Assembly (NCBI GenBank): GCA_003215795.1
Contig: QCJV01000004.1
Coordinates: 1-64,000, forward strand
Length of the DNA stretch: 64,000 nt
Direction: 5' to 3'
From: Prochlorococcus sp. AG-409-F19
GTDB taxonomy: Bacteria; Cyanobacteriota; Cyanobacteriia; PCC-6307; Cyanobiaceae
A program made the position numbers and the translations under genes. Within the stretch, counting starts at the first letter, position 1, and every line of letters begins with the position of its first letter. This document shows, in pieces, positions 10,000 through 22,235 of the stretch. A model generated the notes under the pieces. That model was not told the DNA's origin. It ran no database searches and saw nothing but the letters and a program-made list of their open reading frames with translations.

Positions 10000-10260
10000 T
10001 TAAGCTGATTTTAGTCGGTGGTGCTCAACTTCCCAATGAATATATTGGCCCCATGTCTGTTGCCGAACAAAGCAACGCCCTCCTTTACATGAAATTAATT
10101 GGAAAGGTGGTAAATCATTAGGCTGATTCTTTAGCCTGACAAAACTTCCTGGTTGAAATAGCTCAATTAGATTTGAACCTTGGTTCATTGCAACTAAATG
10201 AAGGTGACCTTTTCTTGGGCTATTTCTTTTTTGGGATGAATTAGAGCGTTTACCCGTCAC
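10000..10260 (-). CDS. Small conserved cyanobacterial protein of unknown function
   Basis: 86 aa, basic N-terminus (KRSNSSQKRNSPRKG) followed by a segment (residues 33-80) with a beta-rich look: FQPGSFVRLKNQP, CKGGRCFVRQQTWG, WEVEHHRL. I do not recognise a named family. It lies between purB and the divergent tlyA in its own frame with normal codon use. The basic tail would fit nucleic-acid or ribosome contact, but that is inference. Confidence 0.65.
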   Translation of the reverse strand: MTGKRSNSSQKRNSPRKGHLHLVAMNQGSNLIELFQPGSFVRLKNQPNDLPPFQLISCKGGRCFVRQQTWGQYIHWEVEHHRLKSA

Positions 10261-10360
10261 GTCCTTTTGGGATGTTTATGACAATGATCTTCTAGTAGAT
10301 TTTCTAAAATCATCAACTTCTCCGGTTTTTATTCGGTTTCTTGTTTGCTTTTATGACGAT

Positions 10361-11527
<1,167 letters not shown>

Positions 11528-11544
11528 TTAATAAGTTTTTGGGA

Positions 11545-11766
11545 TTATATGGAATATGCGATATCGGGGATTGAATTTATTGTTAATCCTGCCTCCTGAG
11601 CATCCTGAGAAAGCATACTTGCATTGCTTTTGCTAAGTGTTACTTGTTCAGATGCAATTGCATCCCAATGGTCGCTTTCAAAATGTGTTTGCAACCAAAG
11701 CATCCCATGAACACTGGCAGCCCTTACATGTACTCTCTCATTAGCACTAACAAACCATATGTCCAT
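11545..11766 (-). CDS. Small hypothetical protein
   Basis: 73 aa, upstream of glnB in the same direction (45 bp apart). Sequence MDIWFVSANERVHVRAASVHGMLWLQTHF with no signal peptide or membrane segment; it looks like a compact alpha/beta fold. I do not recognise a family. The frame is free of competing genes and codon use resembles neighbours, so it is probably real. Confidence 0.65.
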   Translation of the reverse strand: MDIWFVSANERVHVRAASVHGMLWLQTHFESDHWDAIASEQVTLSKSNASMLSQDAQEAGLTINSIPDIAYSI

Positions 11767-11969
11767 GAAAAGAGTGTCAAATAACTGCTTCTATTAGGGC
11801 TCTTCGCGGGAATATTGTTTGTAATTGATGATACAGATTTGTGTTTTCTTCTTAGACTTCTATCCTTTTTGAAGCTTTGGATACAAAAAACAGATGTTGC
11901 TGGAGGAAGCCTTGTATTTAATTAATAAAGAATTAGCTTTTGTAATGTTTAGTTTGGTGTGAGAGTCAA

Positions 11970-12365
11970 GTGAAAACCAATGGCCCCCAATTCTATGGTG
12001 AAAGGTTAATTTCAGAGTCTGAAATTGAATGTTTCCCTAACCCTAGTCCTGAAAGGGATTATGAGATTTCTATAGAATTACCTGAATTTACATGCCAATG
12101 TCCATTCTCTGGTTATCCAGATTTTGCAGTAATTAGATTGCTTTATCAGCCATTTGAGAAAGTCTTGGAGCTTAAATCAATAAAGCTTTATATAAACAGT
12201 TTCCGAAGTATCAAGATTTCACATGAAGAAGTTGCAAATAAAATCTTAAATGATCTTGTTGCAGCTTCTAACCCTACTTGGATGAAAGTAGAAGCTGACT
12301 TTAACCCGCGTGGGAATGTGCACACCATTATTAGAGCTTCCCATGGTTCAAAAAAGGCCTTTTAA
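11970..12365 (+). CDS. queF: NADPH-dependent 7-cyano-7-deazaguanine reductase (QueF)
   Basis: Reduces preQ0 to preQ1 in queuosine tRNA modification. At 131 aa it is the short, single-domain (YkvM-like) form. The catalytic region reads [14 protein letters not shown], with Cys44 aligning to the nucleophile before Pro; the NADPH-side motif [14 protein letters not shown] (69-82) and the C-terminal DFNPRGN follow. Start is a GTG at 11970. No recognisable preQ1 riboswitch was seen upstream. The stop overlaps the convergent ccs1 stop by 4 bp. Confidence 0.94.
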   Translation: MKTNGPQFYGERLISESEIECFPNPSPERDYEISIELPEFTCQCPFSGYPDFAVIRLLYQPFEKVLELKSIKLYINSFRSIKISHEEVANKILNDLVAASNPTWMKVEADFNPRGNVHTIIRASHGSKKAF

Positions 12366-13651
12366 TCCATTGATGCGGATTTAACAATTAATGGAAATTG
12401 CTTAGCAAAACCTATTAAATTTCTGTTAGATAAACCCCCTATATGTAATAATTTAGAATTATTTTCAGCAATTATCCAAAGTTGTTTTGTTGATATAATG
12501 CTAAATATGCTGCCTATTAAACTTATTGCAAAACCTATGTAAACAATAGGTACACCAGGATCATATTTAAGTAGTATTCCGCTACTTGGTAGAATGTCAA
12601 CAATATTTATTTCAGATTCACCACTTTTAATCGATGCTCCTTGAGGCCTTGCTGATCCTATAGGAACTCCTTCTGAACTATAGAAACTTACTGGCCCTTT
12701 TTCACTAGATACAGTTAATAGCATTGGTTGATTCATATTATTTAATTTAGGAATTAATACCCCCCAAACTTGATCTCCAAGTGCTTCAATTTTTTTTAGA
12801 GGAAATTGCAATTTTTGTTGTTTATCCATTTGAATAGTAATTGCCGCAAGAGACCAGTCGGCCTGATATACAGTCATTCCTTTAAAACGTAATGGATGGT
12901 TGACGCTTATTTCTTTAGAGAGGAATTGATTGAGATTTTTATCACTTAATTCAATATTTGATCTAAATTGCTCTGGCTGACCATTTGGTCCCCTTTCAAT
13001 TTGGAAATCTGTTAATTTTAAATTTATTTGAGCTCTACCATTAGAACTTAAAAGATTTAATGATCTATTAGGAGCAAGAAATTTTTCAACTTTTGCACCT
13101 TGTAATGCACCAAAACTTGCTCCAAAAATTAATATTATTAGTCCAAAGTGTACTAGAGGAGGACCCACTCTACCTATTAAACCTTGTCTGGCTGATATCC
13201 CCAAAGAGCTCCTTTTTACTTTCCATCCCGAATTAACTAAATAATGTTCTAATTTTTCAATACTATTAATGGGCTTATCTATTGTAAAAGTTTTAGAAAT
13301 TGCTAGTTTCTGAATTTGTCTTGGTTCCGTATACTCTATCCAAGTTATTGCCTTTTTGAGAGTAGGCCATTGCCTTCGCCAGCTACAAACAATAAGTGAA
13401 ATACATAACCAAGTGAGAAGACCTAAGAACCAAATGCTTGAATAGACCCGGTCTAGTTGCATTCGAATTATTAGATTTCCATCTAGTACTCCAAGGAATT
13501 TTTCGACTTGGTACTTATTGAAATAAATTTCAGGAAGTTCTCCTTGAGGAAGTGAAGTCCCTATAGCACTTGCAATTGCTATAAGCAGGAGGAGGATGAT
13601 CGCAACTTTTAAACTTGATAAAGTAAGTAGAATCCTACGCAAATATTTCAT
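12362..13651 (-). CDS. ccs1: Cytochrome c biogenesis protein Ccs1 (ResB family)
   Basis: 429 aa membrane protein of the system II haem-attachment machine in thylakoids, working with CcsA and the thiol carrier CcdA. Hydrophobic segments at about residues 9-31, 70-88 and 160-180, a large lumenal domain, then a final segment near residue 370 match ResB/Ccs1. It follows ccdA by 4 bp in the same direction, which supports a cotranscribed maturation unit. Confidence 0.92.
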   Translation of the reverse strand: MKYLRRILLTLSSLKVAIILLLLIAIASAIGTSLPQGELPEIYFNKYQVEKFLGVLDGNLIIRMQLDRVYSSIWFLGLLTWLCISLIVCSWRRQWPTLKKAITWIEYTEPRQIQKLAISKTFTIDKPINSIEKLEHYLVNSGWKVKRSSLGISARQGLIGRVGPPLVHFGLIILIFGASFGALQGAKVEKFLAPNRSLNLLSSNGRAQINLKLTDFQIERGPNGQPEQFRSNIELSDKNLNQFLSKEISVNHPLRFKGMTVYQADWSLAAITIQMDKQQKLQFPLKKIEALGDQVWGVLIPKLNNMNQPMLLTVSSEKGPVSFYSSEGVPIGSARPQGASIKSGESEINIVDILPSSGILLKYDPGVPIVYIGFAISLIGSIFSIISTKQLWIIAENNSKLLHIGGLSNRNLIGFAKQFPLIVKSASMD

Positions 13652-13655
13652 CTAT

Positions 13656-14357
13656 CTAGAACAATTTTGAAAATAGAGTGAGTGAACCAGTCGTAAGGAA
13701 AATAACCCCACTTAAAGATGGTATCCATTGACTAATCCCACGCATTGACAAAAGTGTTGGAATTGCGGCAGCAGTTGTTCCTGCTAATAAAAGAGGTATG
13801 ACTTGTCCAAAACCAAAACATGCTAAAAGAATTACACCACTAGCCGGATTTCCATTTTCAGCGATCCAAGCTAAAAGAACAGCTAAAACTGGAGTTGTAC
13901 AAGGTGAAGACGCTAACCCAAATGTTAACCCAGCAGCAATTGGTAGAAGTGGAGCAGGAATTTTTTCGCTCCAGATATCAATCTCAGGACCACTTGGGAG
14001 CCTTATTCTTAGGATCCCAAGGAGGTTCAATCCCATGAGAACCATTATGATGGGGACTAGTAATCCTATCTCTGAAGGTATTTGACCGTAAACTTTTCCT
14101 AAAAGACCGCTAAGACTCCCTAAAATAATAAGAGATAAGACGATTCCACTACAGAAAATTAGGCTTTTAAAAAAAGGATTTTGCTCTTTATTGAATCCAC
14201 CTAGGTACGCAATAGTTACTGGTAAAAGAGACAAAGAACAGGGGCCGAGGCTTGTAAGCAAACCTCCTATAAAAATAATTAATAGTGTTAATGGGCTTGG
14301 TGACTCTAATCCATGCCTCATAATGTTCTCACTATTTTGGGCTAAATCAGATATCAC
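13656..14357 (-). CDS. ccdA: Cytochrome c biogenesis thiol-disulfide transporter CcdA
   Basis: 233 aa polytopic protein with about six membrane segments. It carries the conserved GPCSLSLLPV and SSPCTTPVLA cysteine motifs that pass electrons across the membrane to reduce apocytochrome c and Ccs partners. It sits between the ftsW-like gene and ccs1, all leftward. Confidence 0.93.
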   Translation of the reverse strand: MISDLAQNSENIMRHGLESPSPLTLLIIFIGGLLTSLGPCSLSLLPVTIAYLGGFNKEQNPFFKSLIFCSGIVLSLIILGSLSGLLGKVYGQIPSEIGLLVPIIMVLMGLNLLGILRIRLPSGPEIDIWSEKIPAPLLPIAAGLTFGLASSPCTTPVLAVLLAWIAENGNPASGVILLACFGFGQVIPLLLAGTTAAAIPTLLSMRGISQWIPSLSGVIFLTTGSLTLFSKLF

Positions 14358-14419
14358 AAGATTTAAAGATGAAATAACAAAAATGAGTCCTGCTCCTGTA
14401 AATCTAAACTTTAAAATCT

Positions 14420-15658
14420 CTAATTGAGCTTCTTCTTAATTTTTAATCTTCCGACTAAGCCGCTTGATTCAAGTGAGCATCTCAATAATAGACCTCCAAT
14501 AAGAAAACTTGAGAGTAATGAGTTCCCTCCGTAGCTGATAAAAGGAAGCGGTAAGCCAGTCGTTGGCATTGATCCAGATGTGACGGCTAAATGCATAATG
14601 GACTGTCCAATTAGCATTGTGCTACACCCAATTGAGATTAGCTTTGAATAATTATTTTGGCTTCTTAAAGAAATTCGTAACCCAAGAAAGGCAATGAGTA
14701 TAAAGAACATTATGAGCATGAATGAACCTGCAAAACCAAATTCTTCAGCATAAACAGAGAAAATAAAATCTGTGTTTAGAAAAGGTAGGTACAAAAGTTT
14801 TTGCGTTGAGAGTCCATAGCCTTCTCCAAACCATCCACCAGATCCTATTGCTAGGAGACTTTGTATTAGTTGGTAGCCATTGCCATGAGGGTCCTCCCAT
14901 GGATTGAGGAATGAAGTAACTCTTAAAAGTTGATATTCATGTCTTGTAATGCTAAAGACACCAAGCCCTAATCCTGATAATGCTGCTAAAAAAAGATTTT
15001 TAAAACTTACACCTGCAGAGAGTGCAATCATCCAGATTAGGATCCCTATAAGAGCAGCTGTACTTAGGTTGGGTTGTTTGAGAATTAAAAGAATTAATGT
15101 TCCGAAAATACTTAACTCTAAAAGCTTTTGACCATTTTTTATACGTTCCCATTGTGCAAAAAGATTCGCTGCTTGAAGAATTAAAAAGGGTTTAACTAAT
15201 TCAGAAGGTTGGATTCTAATAGGACCTAGAATTAACCATCTTGAAGCCCCATTAATATTACTTCCAAAAATCAGAGTAGCTCCTACTAATAGGAGGCATA
15301 TGAGTAGACAAATTTTCGATAGTCTAAGCCATCTTCTTAGGTTGGTTGTAATGGCTAACCAAGCAATTGTCCAACTAGTAACAAGCCACATTAATTGACG
15401 CTTTACGAAATAACTACCTTCGCCCATTTCTCTCACTGCGACCCACCAACTTGCTGACCCAAGAATACAAAGGCCAGCAATACTCCAAAAAACCATTAAT
15501 GCTAATAGGAGCCTAGCTTCTGCAGGCCAAAGGTGCCAAGGAAGTGGCATAAGCTTTGCCCATATTAGATTACTTTCGATATTTCTTGGAAGAAATTTGT
15601 TCGATATTTTTGTAGAAAGAGATCCTCCATTAATTTTTTTTATTGTGGAAGTTCTCAA
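14420..15658 (-). CDS. ftsW: FtsW/RodA/SpoVE-family peptidoglycan polymerase
   Basis: 412 aa SEDS-family membrane protein with about ten membrane segments. SEDS signatures are visible: ASRWLILGPIRIQPSEL, EEFGFAGSF and GLPLPFISYGG near the C-terminus. SEDS proteins polymerise septal or side-wall peptidoglycan. FtsW is the more likely name given cyanobacterial gene sets, but RodA cannot be ruled out by motif alone. Confidence 0.87.
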   Translation of the reverse strand: MRTSTIKKINGGSLSTKISNKFLPRNIESNLIWAKLMPLPWHLWPAEARLLLALMVFWSIAGLCILGSASWWVAVREMGEGSYFVKRQLMWLVTSWTIAWLAITTNLRRWLRLSKICLLICLLLVGATLIFGSNINGASRWLILGPIRIQPSELVKPFLILQAANLFAQWERIKNGQKLLELSIFGTLILLILKQPNLSTAALIGILIWMIALSAGVSFKNLFLAALSGLGLGVFSITRHEYQLLRVTSFLNPWEDPHGNGYQLIQSLLAIGSGGWFGEGYGLSTQKLLYLPFLNTDFIFSVYAEEFGFAGSFMLIMFFILIAFLGLRISLRSQNNYSKLISIGCSTMLIGQSIMHLAVTSGSMPTTGLPLPFISYGGNSLLSSFLIGGLLLRCSLESSGLVGRLKIKKKLN

Positions 15659-16051
15659 AGTCTTTTCTTAAAATTCTTTTTCCTATTGAGCCGTTTAAAA
15701 AGGGATTTGCCAAGAGCAGTTAAATATTTATTTGAAATAAACTATGGATTATTAACTTAGAAACACAATCAATACTTTTTAATCTAAATATTTTATAAAG
15801 TTTCAAAATCAAAAGGCGTGTACTTTTTAACTGTCTTAGCTTAAAGAGAATTAATTCACTCTTAATTGACAATTTATTTATAAATTGTGGTTTTCTTCTT
15901 GCAAGAAAGGACTGCTTGTGAAAAAAATGAGGATTTTTGGGCCTTTTATTGCGTGTTTAATCGTAAAAGAAATGATGTTTTTAAGGAACTTTCAAGTTTG
16001 AACACAGTTTTTTTACCTACTGCATGGTAGATTCCTCGCGCCTTTGGAGCA
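15659..16051. promoter_or_regulatory. Divergent intergenic region upstream of the ATP synthase operon
   Basis: A 393-bp AT-rich stretch between the leftward ftsW and the rightward atpI. It must hold the promoter(s) of both. I see no convincing ORF, RNA gene or strong inverted repeat, and I cannot place a -10 box with confidence. Confidence 0.5.
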
Positions 16052-16555
16052 TTGGAGCCTTTGTTGGCATCCTCACCTGTTACATCTGACGCCAACTCCC
16101 GAAATGGAGCTGGTGACTTGTGTTCAAGTAAGGAGGGCAGTGAAAGACTAAAGCTTTCAGGGGACCTTGAGTCTTCAGAAACTAGTTCTGGAGATCTATC
16201 TTCGGAATATGTGTTGCTTCAACTACGCATATTCAGGATTAACTTGGCTGTAACAGCTCTTGCAGTTCTGGTTTCCATCCTTTTTGTTGATCTTAATGCT
16301 GCTATTAGTCTTCTTTTAGGGGCATTTTCAGGAATCATTTATTTGCGGCTTCTCGCCAAAAACATTGGATCTCTTGGTAAATCTTCATCTTCGGTTGGCA
16401 AGGCCCAATTGATTGTTCCGGCAGCACTAGTTCTGGTAGTTGCAAAAGTACCTGAACTTCACTTGCTTCCTTCTTTGGTCGGCTTCTTGTTGTATAAGCC
16501 ATCTTTAATTATTCAGTTTTTACTTGAGCCCTATGCTCAAAAAAAATCTGGCTAA
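16052..16555 (+). CDS. atpI: ATP synthase accessory protein I (AtpI/Atp1)
   Basis: 167 aa. A Ser-rich, poorly conserved N-terminus (about 50 residues) is followed by four hydrophobic helices, as in cyanobacterial Atp1, the small membrane protein at the head of the atp operon thought to help c-ring assembly. The start is a TTG (TTG GAG CCT); an internal start could be used because the N-terminal part is low complexity. It precedes atpB by about 75 bp. Confidence 0.8.
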   Translation: MEPLLASSPVTSDANSRNGAGDLCSSKEGSERLKLSGDLESSETSSGDLSSEYVLLQLRIFRINLAVTALAVLVSILFVDLNAAISLLLGAFSGIIYLRLLAKNIGSLGKSSSSVGKAQLIVPAALVLVVAKVPELHLLPSLVGFLLYKPSLIIQFLLEPYAQKKSG

Positions 16556-16630
16556 TTGATTTTTTGAGATGCTTGTTTAAGGCTTAACTAAGACACAATG
16601 TCGCTTTTGCGACTTTTCATTTCTTTAAAA

Positions 16631-17356
16631 ATGGGTACCTCTCCATTTGTTTTACCGTTTGCTGCTCTTGAAGTTGGCCAACATCTTTATTGGCAGCTTG
16701 GAAATTTAAGGATTCATGGCCAGGTTTTCATGACCTCATGGATTCTTATTGGTGCTTTGCTAACTCTTGTTGTAGTTGGCACCAAAAAGATGGAACGTGA
16801 CCCTAAGGGCGTTCAAAATTTACTTGAGTTCCTTTGGGATTACATTCGCGATTTGGCGCGCACTCAAATAGGAGAAAAAGTCTATAGAGACTGGATGCCA
16901 TTTATAGGCACTCTTTTCTTGTTCATTTTTGTGAGCAATTGGGGAGGGGCCTTAATCCCATGGAAGTTAATTGAACTCCCTAGTGGAGAGTTAGGAGCAC
17001 CTACGGCTGATATAAATACAACCGTTGCACTAGCTCTTTTGGTCTCACTTTCTTATTTTTATGCGGGTTTGAGCAATAAGGGATTGCGTTACTTCGAGTA
17101 CTACGTTCATCCCACACCGATCATGCTCCCATTCAAGATTGTTGAGGATTTCACTAAGCCGCTCTCTCTTTCCTTCCGTTTATTTGGAAACATATTGGCC
17201 GATGAACTTGTTGTTGCGGTACTTGTTTTTCTAGTACCACTTGTTCTACCGGTTCCTGTTATGTTCCTTGGTTTGTTTACTAGTGCTATTCAAGCCTTGA
17301 TTTTTGCAACTCTTGCTGCTTACTACATTGGTGAAGCAGTCGAAGAACATCATTAA
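16631..17356 (+). CDS. atpB: ATP synthase F0 subunit a
   Basis: Proton channel subunit that hands protons to the c-ring. I chose the ATG at 16631 (241 aa, [21 protein letters not shown]), which matches the usual cyanobacterial N-terminus; an ATG at 16598 in the same frame would add 11 residues. The essential arginine lies in [17 protein letters not shown], and the C-terminal helix [14 protein letters not shown] is intact. Confidence 0.96.
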   Translation: MGTSPFVLPFAALEVGQHLYWQLGNLRIHGQVFMTSWILIGALLTLVVVGTKKMERDPKGVQNLLEFLWDYIRDLARTQIGEKVYRDWMPFIGTLFLFIFVSNWGGALIPWKLIELPSGELGAPTADINTTVALALLVSLSYFYAGLSNKGLRYFEYYVHPTPIMLPFKIVEDFTKPLSLSFRLFGNILADELVVAVLVFLVPLVLPVPVMFLGLFTSAIQALIFATLAAYYIGEAVEEHH

Positions 17357-17499
17357 TCAAAACTTTTGTTGCTAGAAATTATTCATTTTTCTGGCAAAAC
17401 GCTTGCGAATAGGTTCAATTGTTTTTGAACTCATCTTATTAATTATGAGATTGACCCCTCGCAGGTATAAACTCCCGGTTTCTCTTAATACGCGCTTAG

Positions 17500-17775
<276 letters not shown>

Positions 17776-17803
17776 ACAGCTTCAAATCAAGAGGTTGATC
17801 TTT

Positions 17804-17890
17804 AAACAAACTTTTTAGTTTGGTTTCAGATCTTCCTCAAATCTGATTTGAAAAAAATTCTTCTCCAAGCTCTTAATAATTGATTAAGAG
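17804..17890 (+). promoter_or_regulatory. Run of three inverted repeats between atpE and atpF2
   Basis: Three short stem-loops follow one another in the 144-bp gap: CAAACT/AGTTTG (17807-17812 with 17817-17822), CAGAT/ATCTG (17827-17831 with 17841-17845) and CTCTTAAT/ATTAAGAG (17870-17877 with 17883-17890), the last followed by TCTTTCTT. They could stabilise the atpE message or attenuate readthrough, matching the need for many c subunits per enzyme. The role is inferred. Confidence 0.5.
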
Positions 17891-17919
17891 TCTTTCTTAA
17901 ATTCACGCTCGCCTGCTAA

Positions 17920-18381
17920 ATGACCAGCTTGCTTTTGTTTGGTGCTAGTGAGGGAGGTCTATTTGACTTTGATGCAACTCTGCCTCTCATGGCAGTTCAG
18001 ATTGTTCTCCTCACCTACATCCTTAACGCTCTTTTCTTTAAACCTGTCGGTAAGGTTGTAGAAGAGAGAGAAGACTATGTTTTGACTAGTCGTACCGAGG
18101 CTAAAAAGAAGCTTGCAGAGGTTGAAAAGCTCGAGAATGATTTAAAAAATCAGCTTAAGGGAGCCCGACAGGCTGCTCAAAAAGTTATTTCTGAAGCTGA
18201 AGATGATTCTGAAAAGCTTTATAAGGAAGCACTCGCCTTGGCTAACTCTGAGGCTAATGCTTCTAGAGAGAAAGTAAGAAGAGAGATTGATTCTCAAAGG
18301 GAATCTGCTCTTAATCAGCTCAAGTCAGATGCTGAAAAGCTTGGTGATTTGATTGTTCAAAAGTTATTGGCAGCTAAATGA
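17920..18381 (+). CDS. atpF2: ATP synthase F0 subunit b'
   Basis: 153 aa peripheral-stalk subunit of photosynthetic ATP synthases. One N-terminal membrane helix ([20 protein letters not shown]) is followed by a long charged coiled coil. It pairs with subunit b encoded next, whose start overlaps this stop by 4 bp. Confidence 0.95.
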   Translation: MTSLLLFGASEGGLFDFDATLPLMAVQIVLLTYILNALFFKPVGKVVEEREDYVLTSRTEAKKKLAEVEKLENDLKNQLKGARQAAQKVISEAEDDSEKLYKEALALANSEANASREKVRREIDSQRESALNQLKSDAEKLGDLIVQKLLAAK

Positions 18382-18893
18382 ACTATTCACTGATTTTTGC
18401 AACCGAAGGATTTGGCTTAAATCTCAATTTATTTGAGACAAACTTACTCAACTTGGCTGTTGTGGTATTTGGCCTTTATAAATTTCTTCCAAATTTCTTA
18501 GGCAGTATGCTTGAGAGACGTCGATCTTCAATATTGCAGGATCTTAAAGATGCTGAAGATCGTTTAGTTGATGCTTCCAAAGCTCTTAAGCAGGCAAAAG
18601 TAGAACTTGCATCTGCTGAGAAGAAAGCTGACAAAATTAGGAGCGATTGTCAGGCTAGGGCTGAATCAATTCGCTTGGAGAGTGAAAAACGTACTGTCTT
18701 AGAAATGGCCAGAATAAAGCAAGGAGCTGCTTCTGATCTCAACTTAGAGGCTTCTAGAGTAAGCAATCAACTTCGAAGAGAGGCTGCTGAATTGGCAATT
18801 GAAAAAGCCCTTTCTAGTCTTTCAGGCAAACTTGACGACAAAGCTCAAGATAAGTTTTTAAGGCAGTCAATTAAAAATATTGGAGATATTTAG
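18378..18893 (+). CDS. atpF: ATP synthase F0 subunit b
   Basis: 171 aa. N-terminal membrane helix at about residues 20-42 ([20 protein letters not shown]) and a long coiled coil that forms the peripheral stalk with b'. It directly abuts atpH, whose ATG follows the stop codon. Confidence 0.95.
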   Translation: MNYSLIFATEGFGLNLNLFETNLLNLAVVVFGLYKFLPNFLGSMLERRRSSILQDLKDAEDRLVDASKALKQAKVELASAEKKADKIRSDCQARAESIRLESEKRTVLEMARIKQGAASDLNLEASRVSNQLRREAAELAIEKALSSLSGKLDDKAQDKFLRQSIKNIGDI

Positions 18894-19442
18894 ATGCCAT
18901 TGCTTAATAACATCACCACCCCATACGCAGAAGCATTCCTTCAAGTTGCAGAAAGCCGTAATGAAGTTGATCAGATTGTTGATCAGTCAAAGTCATTACT
19001 AGAGCTGTGGGATCAATCTCCAGAGTTTAGTGATGCAATGTCATCACCTGTTCTTGAAATCGAAAGTAAGAAAAAAGTTCTTGAGAAGATCTTCGCTAAA
19101 GAAGTTTCTCCTTCTTTGATGAACCTCTTAAAATTACTTGCTGATAGACAGCGAATAGGTTATCTGAACTCAGTTCTTGAGAGACTTGTTGAGCTTTATC
19201 GTGAACAACGTAATATTGCCCTAGCAACAGTAACTTCAGCAACTTCATTGACTGAAGATCAGCAAGAAAAGATTCTTAAGACGGTACAATCAGTAGCTGG
19301 AACTGACAATTTAGAATTAGATCTAAAAGTTGATCCTAACTTGATTGGCGGTTTTATTATCAATGTTGGTTCAAAGGTCATCGATGCAAGCCTTTCTGGA
19401 CAGGTGCGTCGCTTGGGCCTTGCGCTTGCGAAGGTAAGCTAG
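18894..19442 (+). CDS. atpH: ATP synthase F1 subunit delta
   Basis: 182 aa OSCP/delta protein that ties F1 to the peripheral stalk. The N-terminal helical domain opens with TPYAEAFLQVAE and the C-terminal region contains DPNLIGGFIINVGSKVIDASLSGQVRRL, the delta signature. It starts immediately after the atpF stop. Confidence 0.95.
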   Translation: MPLLNNITTPYAEAFLQVAESRNEVDQIVDQSKSLLELWDQSPEFSDAMSSPVLEIESKKKVLEKIFAKEVSPSLMNLLKLLADRQRIGYLNSVLERLVELYREQRNIALATVTSATSLTEDQQEKILKTVQSVAGTDNLELDLKVDPNLIGGFIINVGSKVIDASLSGQVRRLGLALAKVS

Positions 19443-19508
19443 CTCAATCAACTTTTTCTTTCTTCATTTCTTTCACCAATTCCTCACCTTTAATTACATT
19501 CTCATCCC

Positions 19509-21026
19509 ATGGTTTCTATACGTCCCGACGAAATTAGTTCAATCCTGAAGAAACAGATTGCTGATTATGACAAGTCTGTTTCAGTCAGCAATGTAGGTAC
19601 TGTTCTCCAAATTGGTGATGGAATCGCAAGAGTTTATGGCTTACAGAAAGCTATGGCTGGAGAATTAGTTGAATTTGAAGATGGGACTGAAGGAATTGCG
19701 TTGAACTTAGAAGATGACAATGTTGGTGTTGTTCTAATGGGTGAAGCCCTTGGAGTTCAAGAGGGAAGTACTGTTAAGGCAACTGGAAAGATTGCATCTG
19801 TCCCTGTTGGAGATGCAATGTTAGGTAGGGTTGTGAACTCTCTTGGACAACCAGTTGATGGCAGTGGAGAAATTGCTACCAGCGATTCTCGCTTGATTGA
19901 GTCAATAGCTCCTGGGATCATTAAAAGGAAATCGGTTCACGAGCCGATGCAAACTGGTATTACCTCTATTGATGCAATGATCCCTATCGGGAGAGGACAG
20001 AGAGAGTTGATTATTGGTGATCGCCAAACAGGGAAGACAGCTATTGCTATTGATACGATCATTAATCAAAAAGGACAGGATGTAGTTTGTGTATATGTAG
20101 CAGTTGGTCAGAAATCAGCTTCAGTTGCTCAAGTTGTTGAGGTTTTACGCGAAAAAGGGGCTTTGGATTACACAATTGTTGTAAATGCTAGTGCTTCAGA
20201 AGCAGCAGCTTTGCAATATTTAGCACCTTATACAGGAGCAGCGATTGCTGAGCATTTTATGTATCAAGGTAAGGCGACATTGGTTATTTACGATGATTTA
20301 ACTAAACAGGCTCAAGCTTATCGTCAAATGTCTTTATTACTTCGTCGTCCACCAGGACGTGAGGCTTATCCTGGAGATGTTTTTTATTGCCATAGTCGTT
20401 TACTTGAAAGAGCTGCAAAGCTTTCTGATGCAATGGGTGGTGGCTCAATGACTGCCCTCCCAATCATTGAAACTCAGGCTGGGGATGTATCTGCCTATAT
20501 CCCTACCAATGTTATTTCTATTACTGATGGTCAAATCTTCTTAAGTGCAGACCTCTTTAACTCTGGCTTAAGGCCAGCTATTAATGTTGGTATTTCGGTT
20601 AGTCGTGTTGGTGGAGCTGCTCAAACTAAAGCCATTAAAAAAATCGCTGGTACTTTGAAGCTTGAATTGGCTCAGTTTGATGAGCTTGCTGCATTCTCAC
20701 AATTTGCCTCAGATTTGGATGAAGCTACTCAGCAACAGCTTGAAAGAGGAAAACGTCTAAGAGAACTTCTTAAACAAGCACAGTTTGCACCTTTGAATCT
20801 TGCTGAGCAGGTTGCTGTGGTTTATGCAGGGGTCAAAGGTTTGATCGACGAAGTACCAGTAGATGAAGTAACTAAATTTGCTTCTGAACTTCGTGAATAT
20901 CTCAAAACTAGCAAGCCTGACTATATATCTACAGTCCTTTCTGAGAAAAAGCTCAATGAGGAAATTGAATCAGTCCTTAAAGAGTCAATAAACGAGGTTA
21001 AATCCTCTATGTTGGCATCTGCTTAA
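19509..21026 (+). CDS. atpA: ATP synthase F1 subunit alpha
   Basis: 505 aa nucleotide-binding subunit. The Walker [12 protein letters not shown] and the signature [17 protein letters not shown] are present, as is the N-terminal [13 protein letters not shown] that contacts delta. Full length, ATG start, 66 bp after atpH. Confidence 0.98.
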   Translation: MVSIRPDEISSILKKQIADYDKSVSVSNVGTVLQIGDGIARVYGLQKAMAGELVEFEDGTEGIALNLEDDNVGVVLMGEALGVQEGSTVKATGKIASVPVGDAMLGRVVNSLGQPVDGSGEIATSDSRLIESIAPGIIKRKSVHEPMQTGITSIDAMIPIGRGQRELIIGDRQTGKTAIAIDTIINQKGQDVVCVYVAVGQKSASVAQVVEVLREKGALDYTIVVNASASEAAALQYLAPYTGAAIAEHFMYQGKATLVIYDDLTKQAQAYRQMSLLLRRPPGREAYPGDVFYCHSRLLERAAKLSDAMGGGSMTALPIIETQAGDVSAYIPTNVISITDGQIFLSADLFNSGLRPAINVGISVSRVGGAAQTKAIKKIAGTLKLELAQFDELAAFSQFASDLDEATQQQLERGKRLRELLKQAQFAPLNLAEQVAVVYAGVKGLIDEVPVDEVTKFASELREYLKTSKPDYISTVLSEKKLNEEIESVLKESINEVKSSMLASA

Positions 21027-21059
21027 TTCTAATAAGGCTATCCAGGAGATTTTTATTAA

Positions 21060-22010
21060 ATGGCAAACCTAAAGGATATTCGAGACAGAATTGTTTCTGT
21101 TAAGAACACTCGTAAGATTACTGAGGCAATGCGTTTGGTTGCTGCAGCCAAGGTGAGACGAGCCCAGGAGCAAGTGCTGAGAAGTCGTCCTTTTGCCGAT
21201 CGCTTGGCAAGAGTTCTTGAAAACATACAGTCACGTATGCAGTTTGAAGCGGCTGATTCCCCACTTCTTAAAAAACGTGAGGTCAAGAAAGTTACTTTGC
21301 TTGCAGTAACTGGAGATAGAGGCCTTTGCGGTGGTTATAACACTAATGTGATTAAGCAAACTGAGCAGCGATATCAAGAACTTCAAAGACAAGGATTTGA
21401 AACCAACTTGGTATTAATTGGTCGAAAAGCTATTACTTATTTTCAGAATAGAAGTAGTCAGTACACTATTAGTGCTTCTTTTCAGGGCCTTGAGCAAGTC
21501 CCAACATCTATAGATGCTGCGGAGGCGACTAGTGAAGTCTTGTCAGAGTTTCTCTCAGAAAGCACAGACCGGGTAGAGGTGATTTATACAAAGTTTATTA
21601 GTCTTGTAAGTTGTAATCCAGTTGTCCAGACCCTTCTTCCTCTAGACCCTCAGGGGATTGCTCAAGAAGATGATGAGATTTTTAGAATTACAACTAAAGA
21701 CAGTCGTCTAGTTATTGAAAAGGATTTAGCACCCGCTAATGAAGAACCCAAGTTGCCTTCTGATGTCGTTTTTGAACAAAGTCCTGATGATTTATTGAAT
21801 TCTCTTTTGCCCTTATATTTGCAGAATCAACTTCTCAGAGCATTGCAAGAAGCAGCAGCTTCAGAGTTAGCAAGCAGAATGACGGCAATGAATAACGCTA
21901 GTGACAATGCAAAAGAATTAGCCAAGACCTTAAGTCTCACATATAACAAAGCACGCCAAGCAGCAATTACTCAAGAGATTCTTGAGGTTGTTGGTGGGGC
22001 AACTGCATAA
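21060..22010 (+). CDS. atpG: ATP synthase F1 subunit gamma
   Basis: 316 aa rotor shaft. It has the N-terminal [30 protein letters not shown] and the C-terminal [12 protein letters not shown]. An insertion of about 35-40 residues around residues 200-240 ([21 protein letters not shown]) is the cyanobacterial/plastid gamma insert; it lacks the two-cysteine redox switch of plants. Confidence 0.97.
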   Translation: MANLKDIRDRIVSVKNTRKITEAMRLVAAAKVRRAQEQVLRSRPFADRLARVLENIQSRMQFEAADSPLLKKREVKKVTLLAVTGDRGLCGGYNTNVIKQTEQRYQELQRQGFETNLVLIGRKAITYFQNRSSQYTISASFQGLEQVPTSIDAAEATSEVLSEFLSESTDRVEVIYTKFISLVSCNPVVQTLLPLDPQGIAQEDDEIFRITTKDSRLVIEKDLAPANEEPKLPSDVVFEQSPDDLLNSLLPLYLQNQLLRALQEAAASELASRMTAMNNASDNAKELAKTLSLTYNKARQAAITQEILEVVGGATA

Positions 22011-22036
22011 TAGAAGGGATTTAAGTAGGAGTAGAT

Positions 22037-22231
22037 GTGAGACTTAAGTCTCTTGAAATACAACTTCCCTGGCCAGAGACTCTACTGATTCAAGATCTCC
22101 GAAGCTATGTAGTAGAAGAATTAGGGAGCTTTGGGGAGCCTGTTAGATGGGCTATTACAAGTATTTCTTCTTTTTCTGAACCTGAATGTATTCGGCAATT
22201 AAATATTGAAGCTGTTGTCCTAATTATTTGA
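22037..22231 (+). CDS. Small hypothetical protein
   Basis: 64 aa with a GTG start, 26 bp after atpG and 4 bp before the DUF3326 gene. It starts MRLKSLEIQLPWPETLLIQDLRS and lacks motifs I can name. Tight spacing suggests cotranscription with the next gene. Confidence 0.6.
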   Translation: MRLKSLEIQLPWPETLLIQDLRSYVVEELGSFGEPVRWAITSISSFSEPECIRQLNIEAVVLII

Positions 22232-22235
22232 ACAA

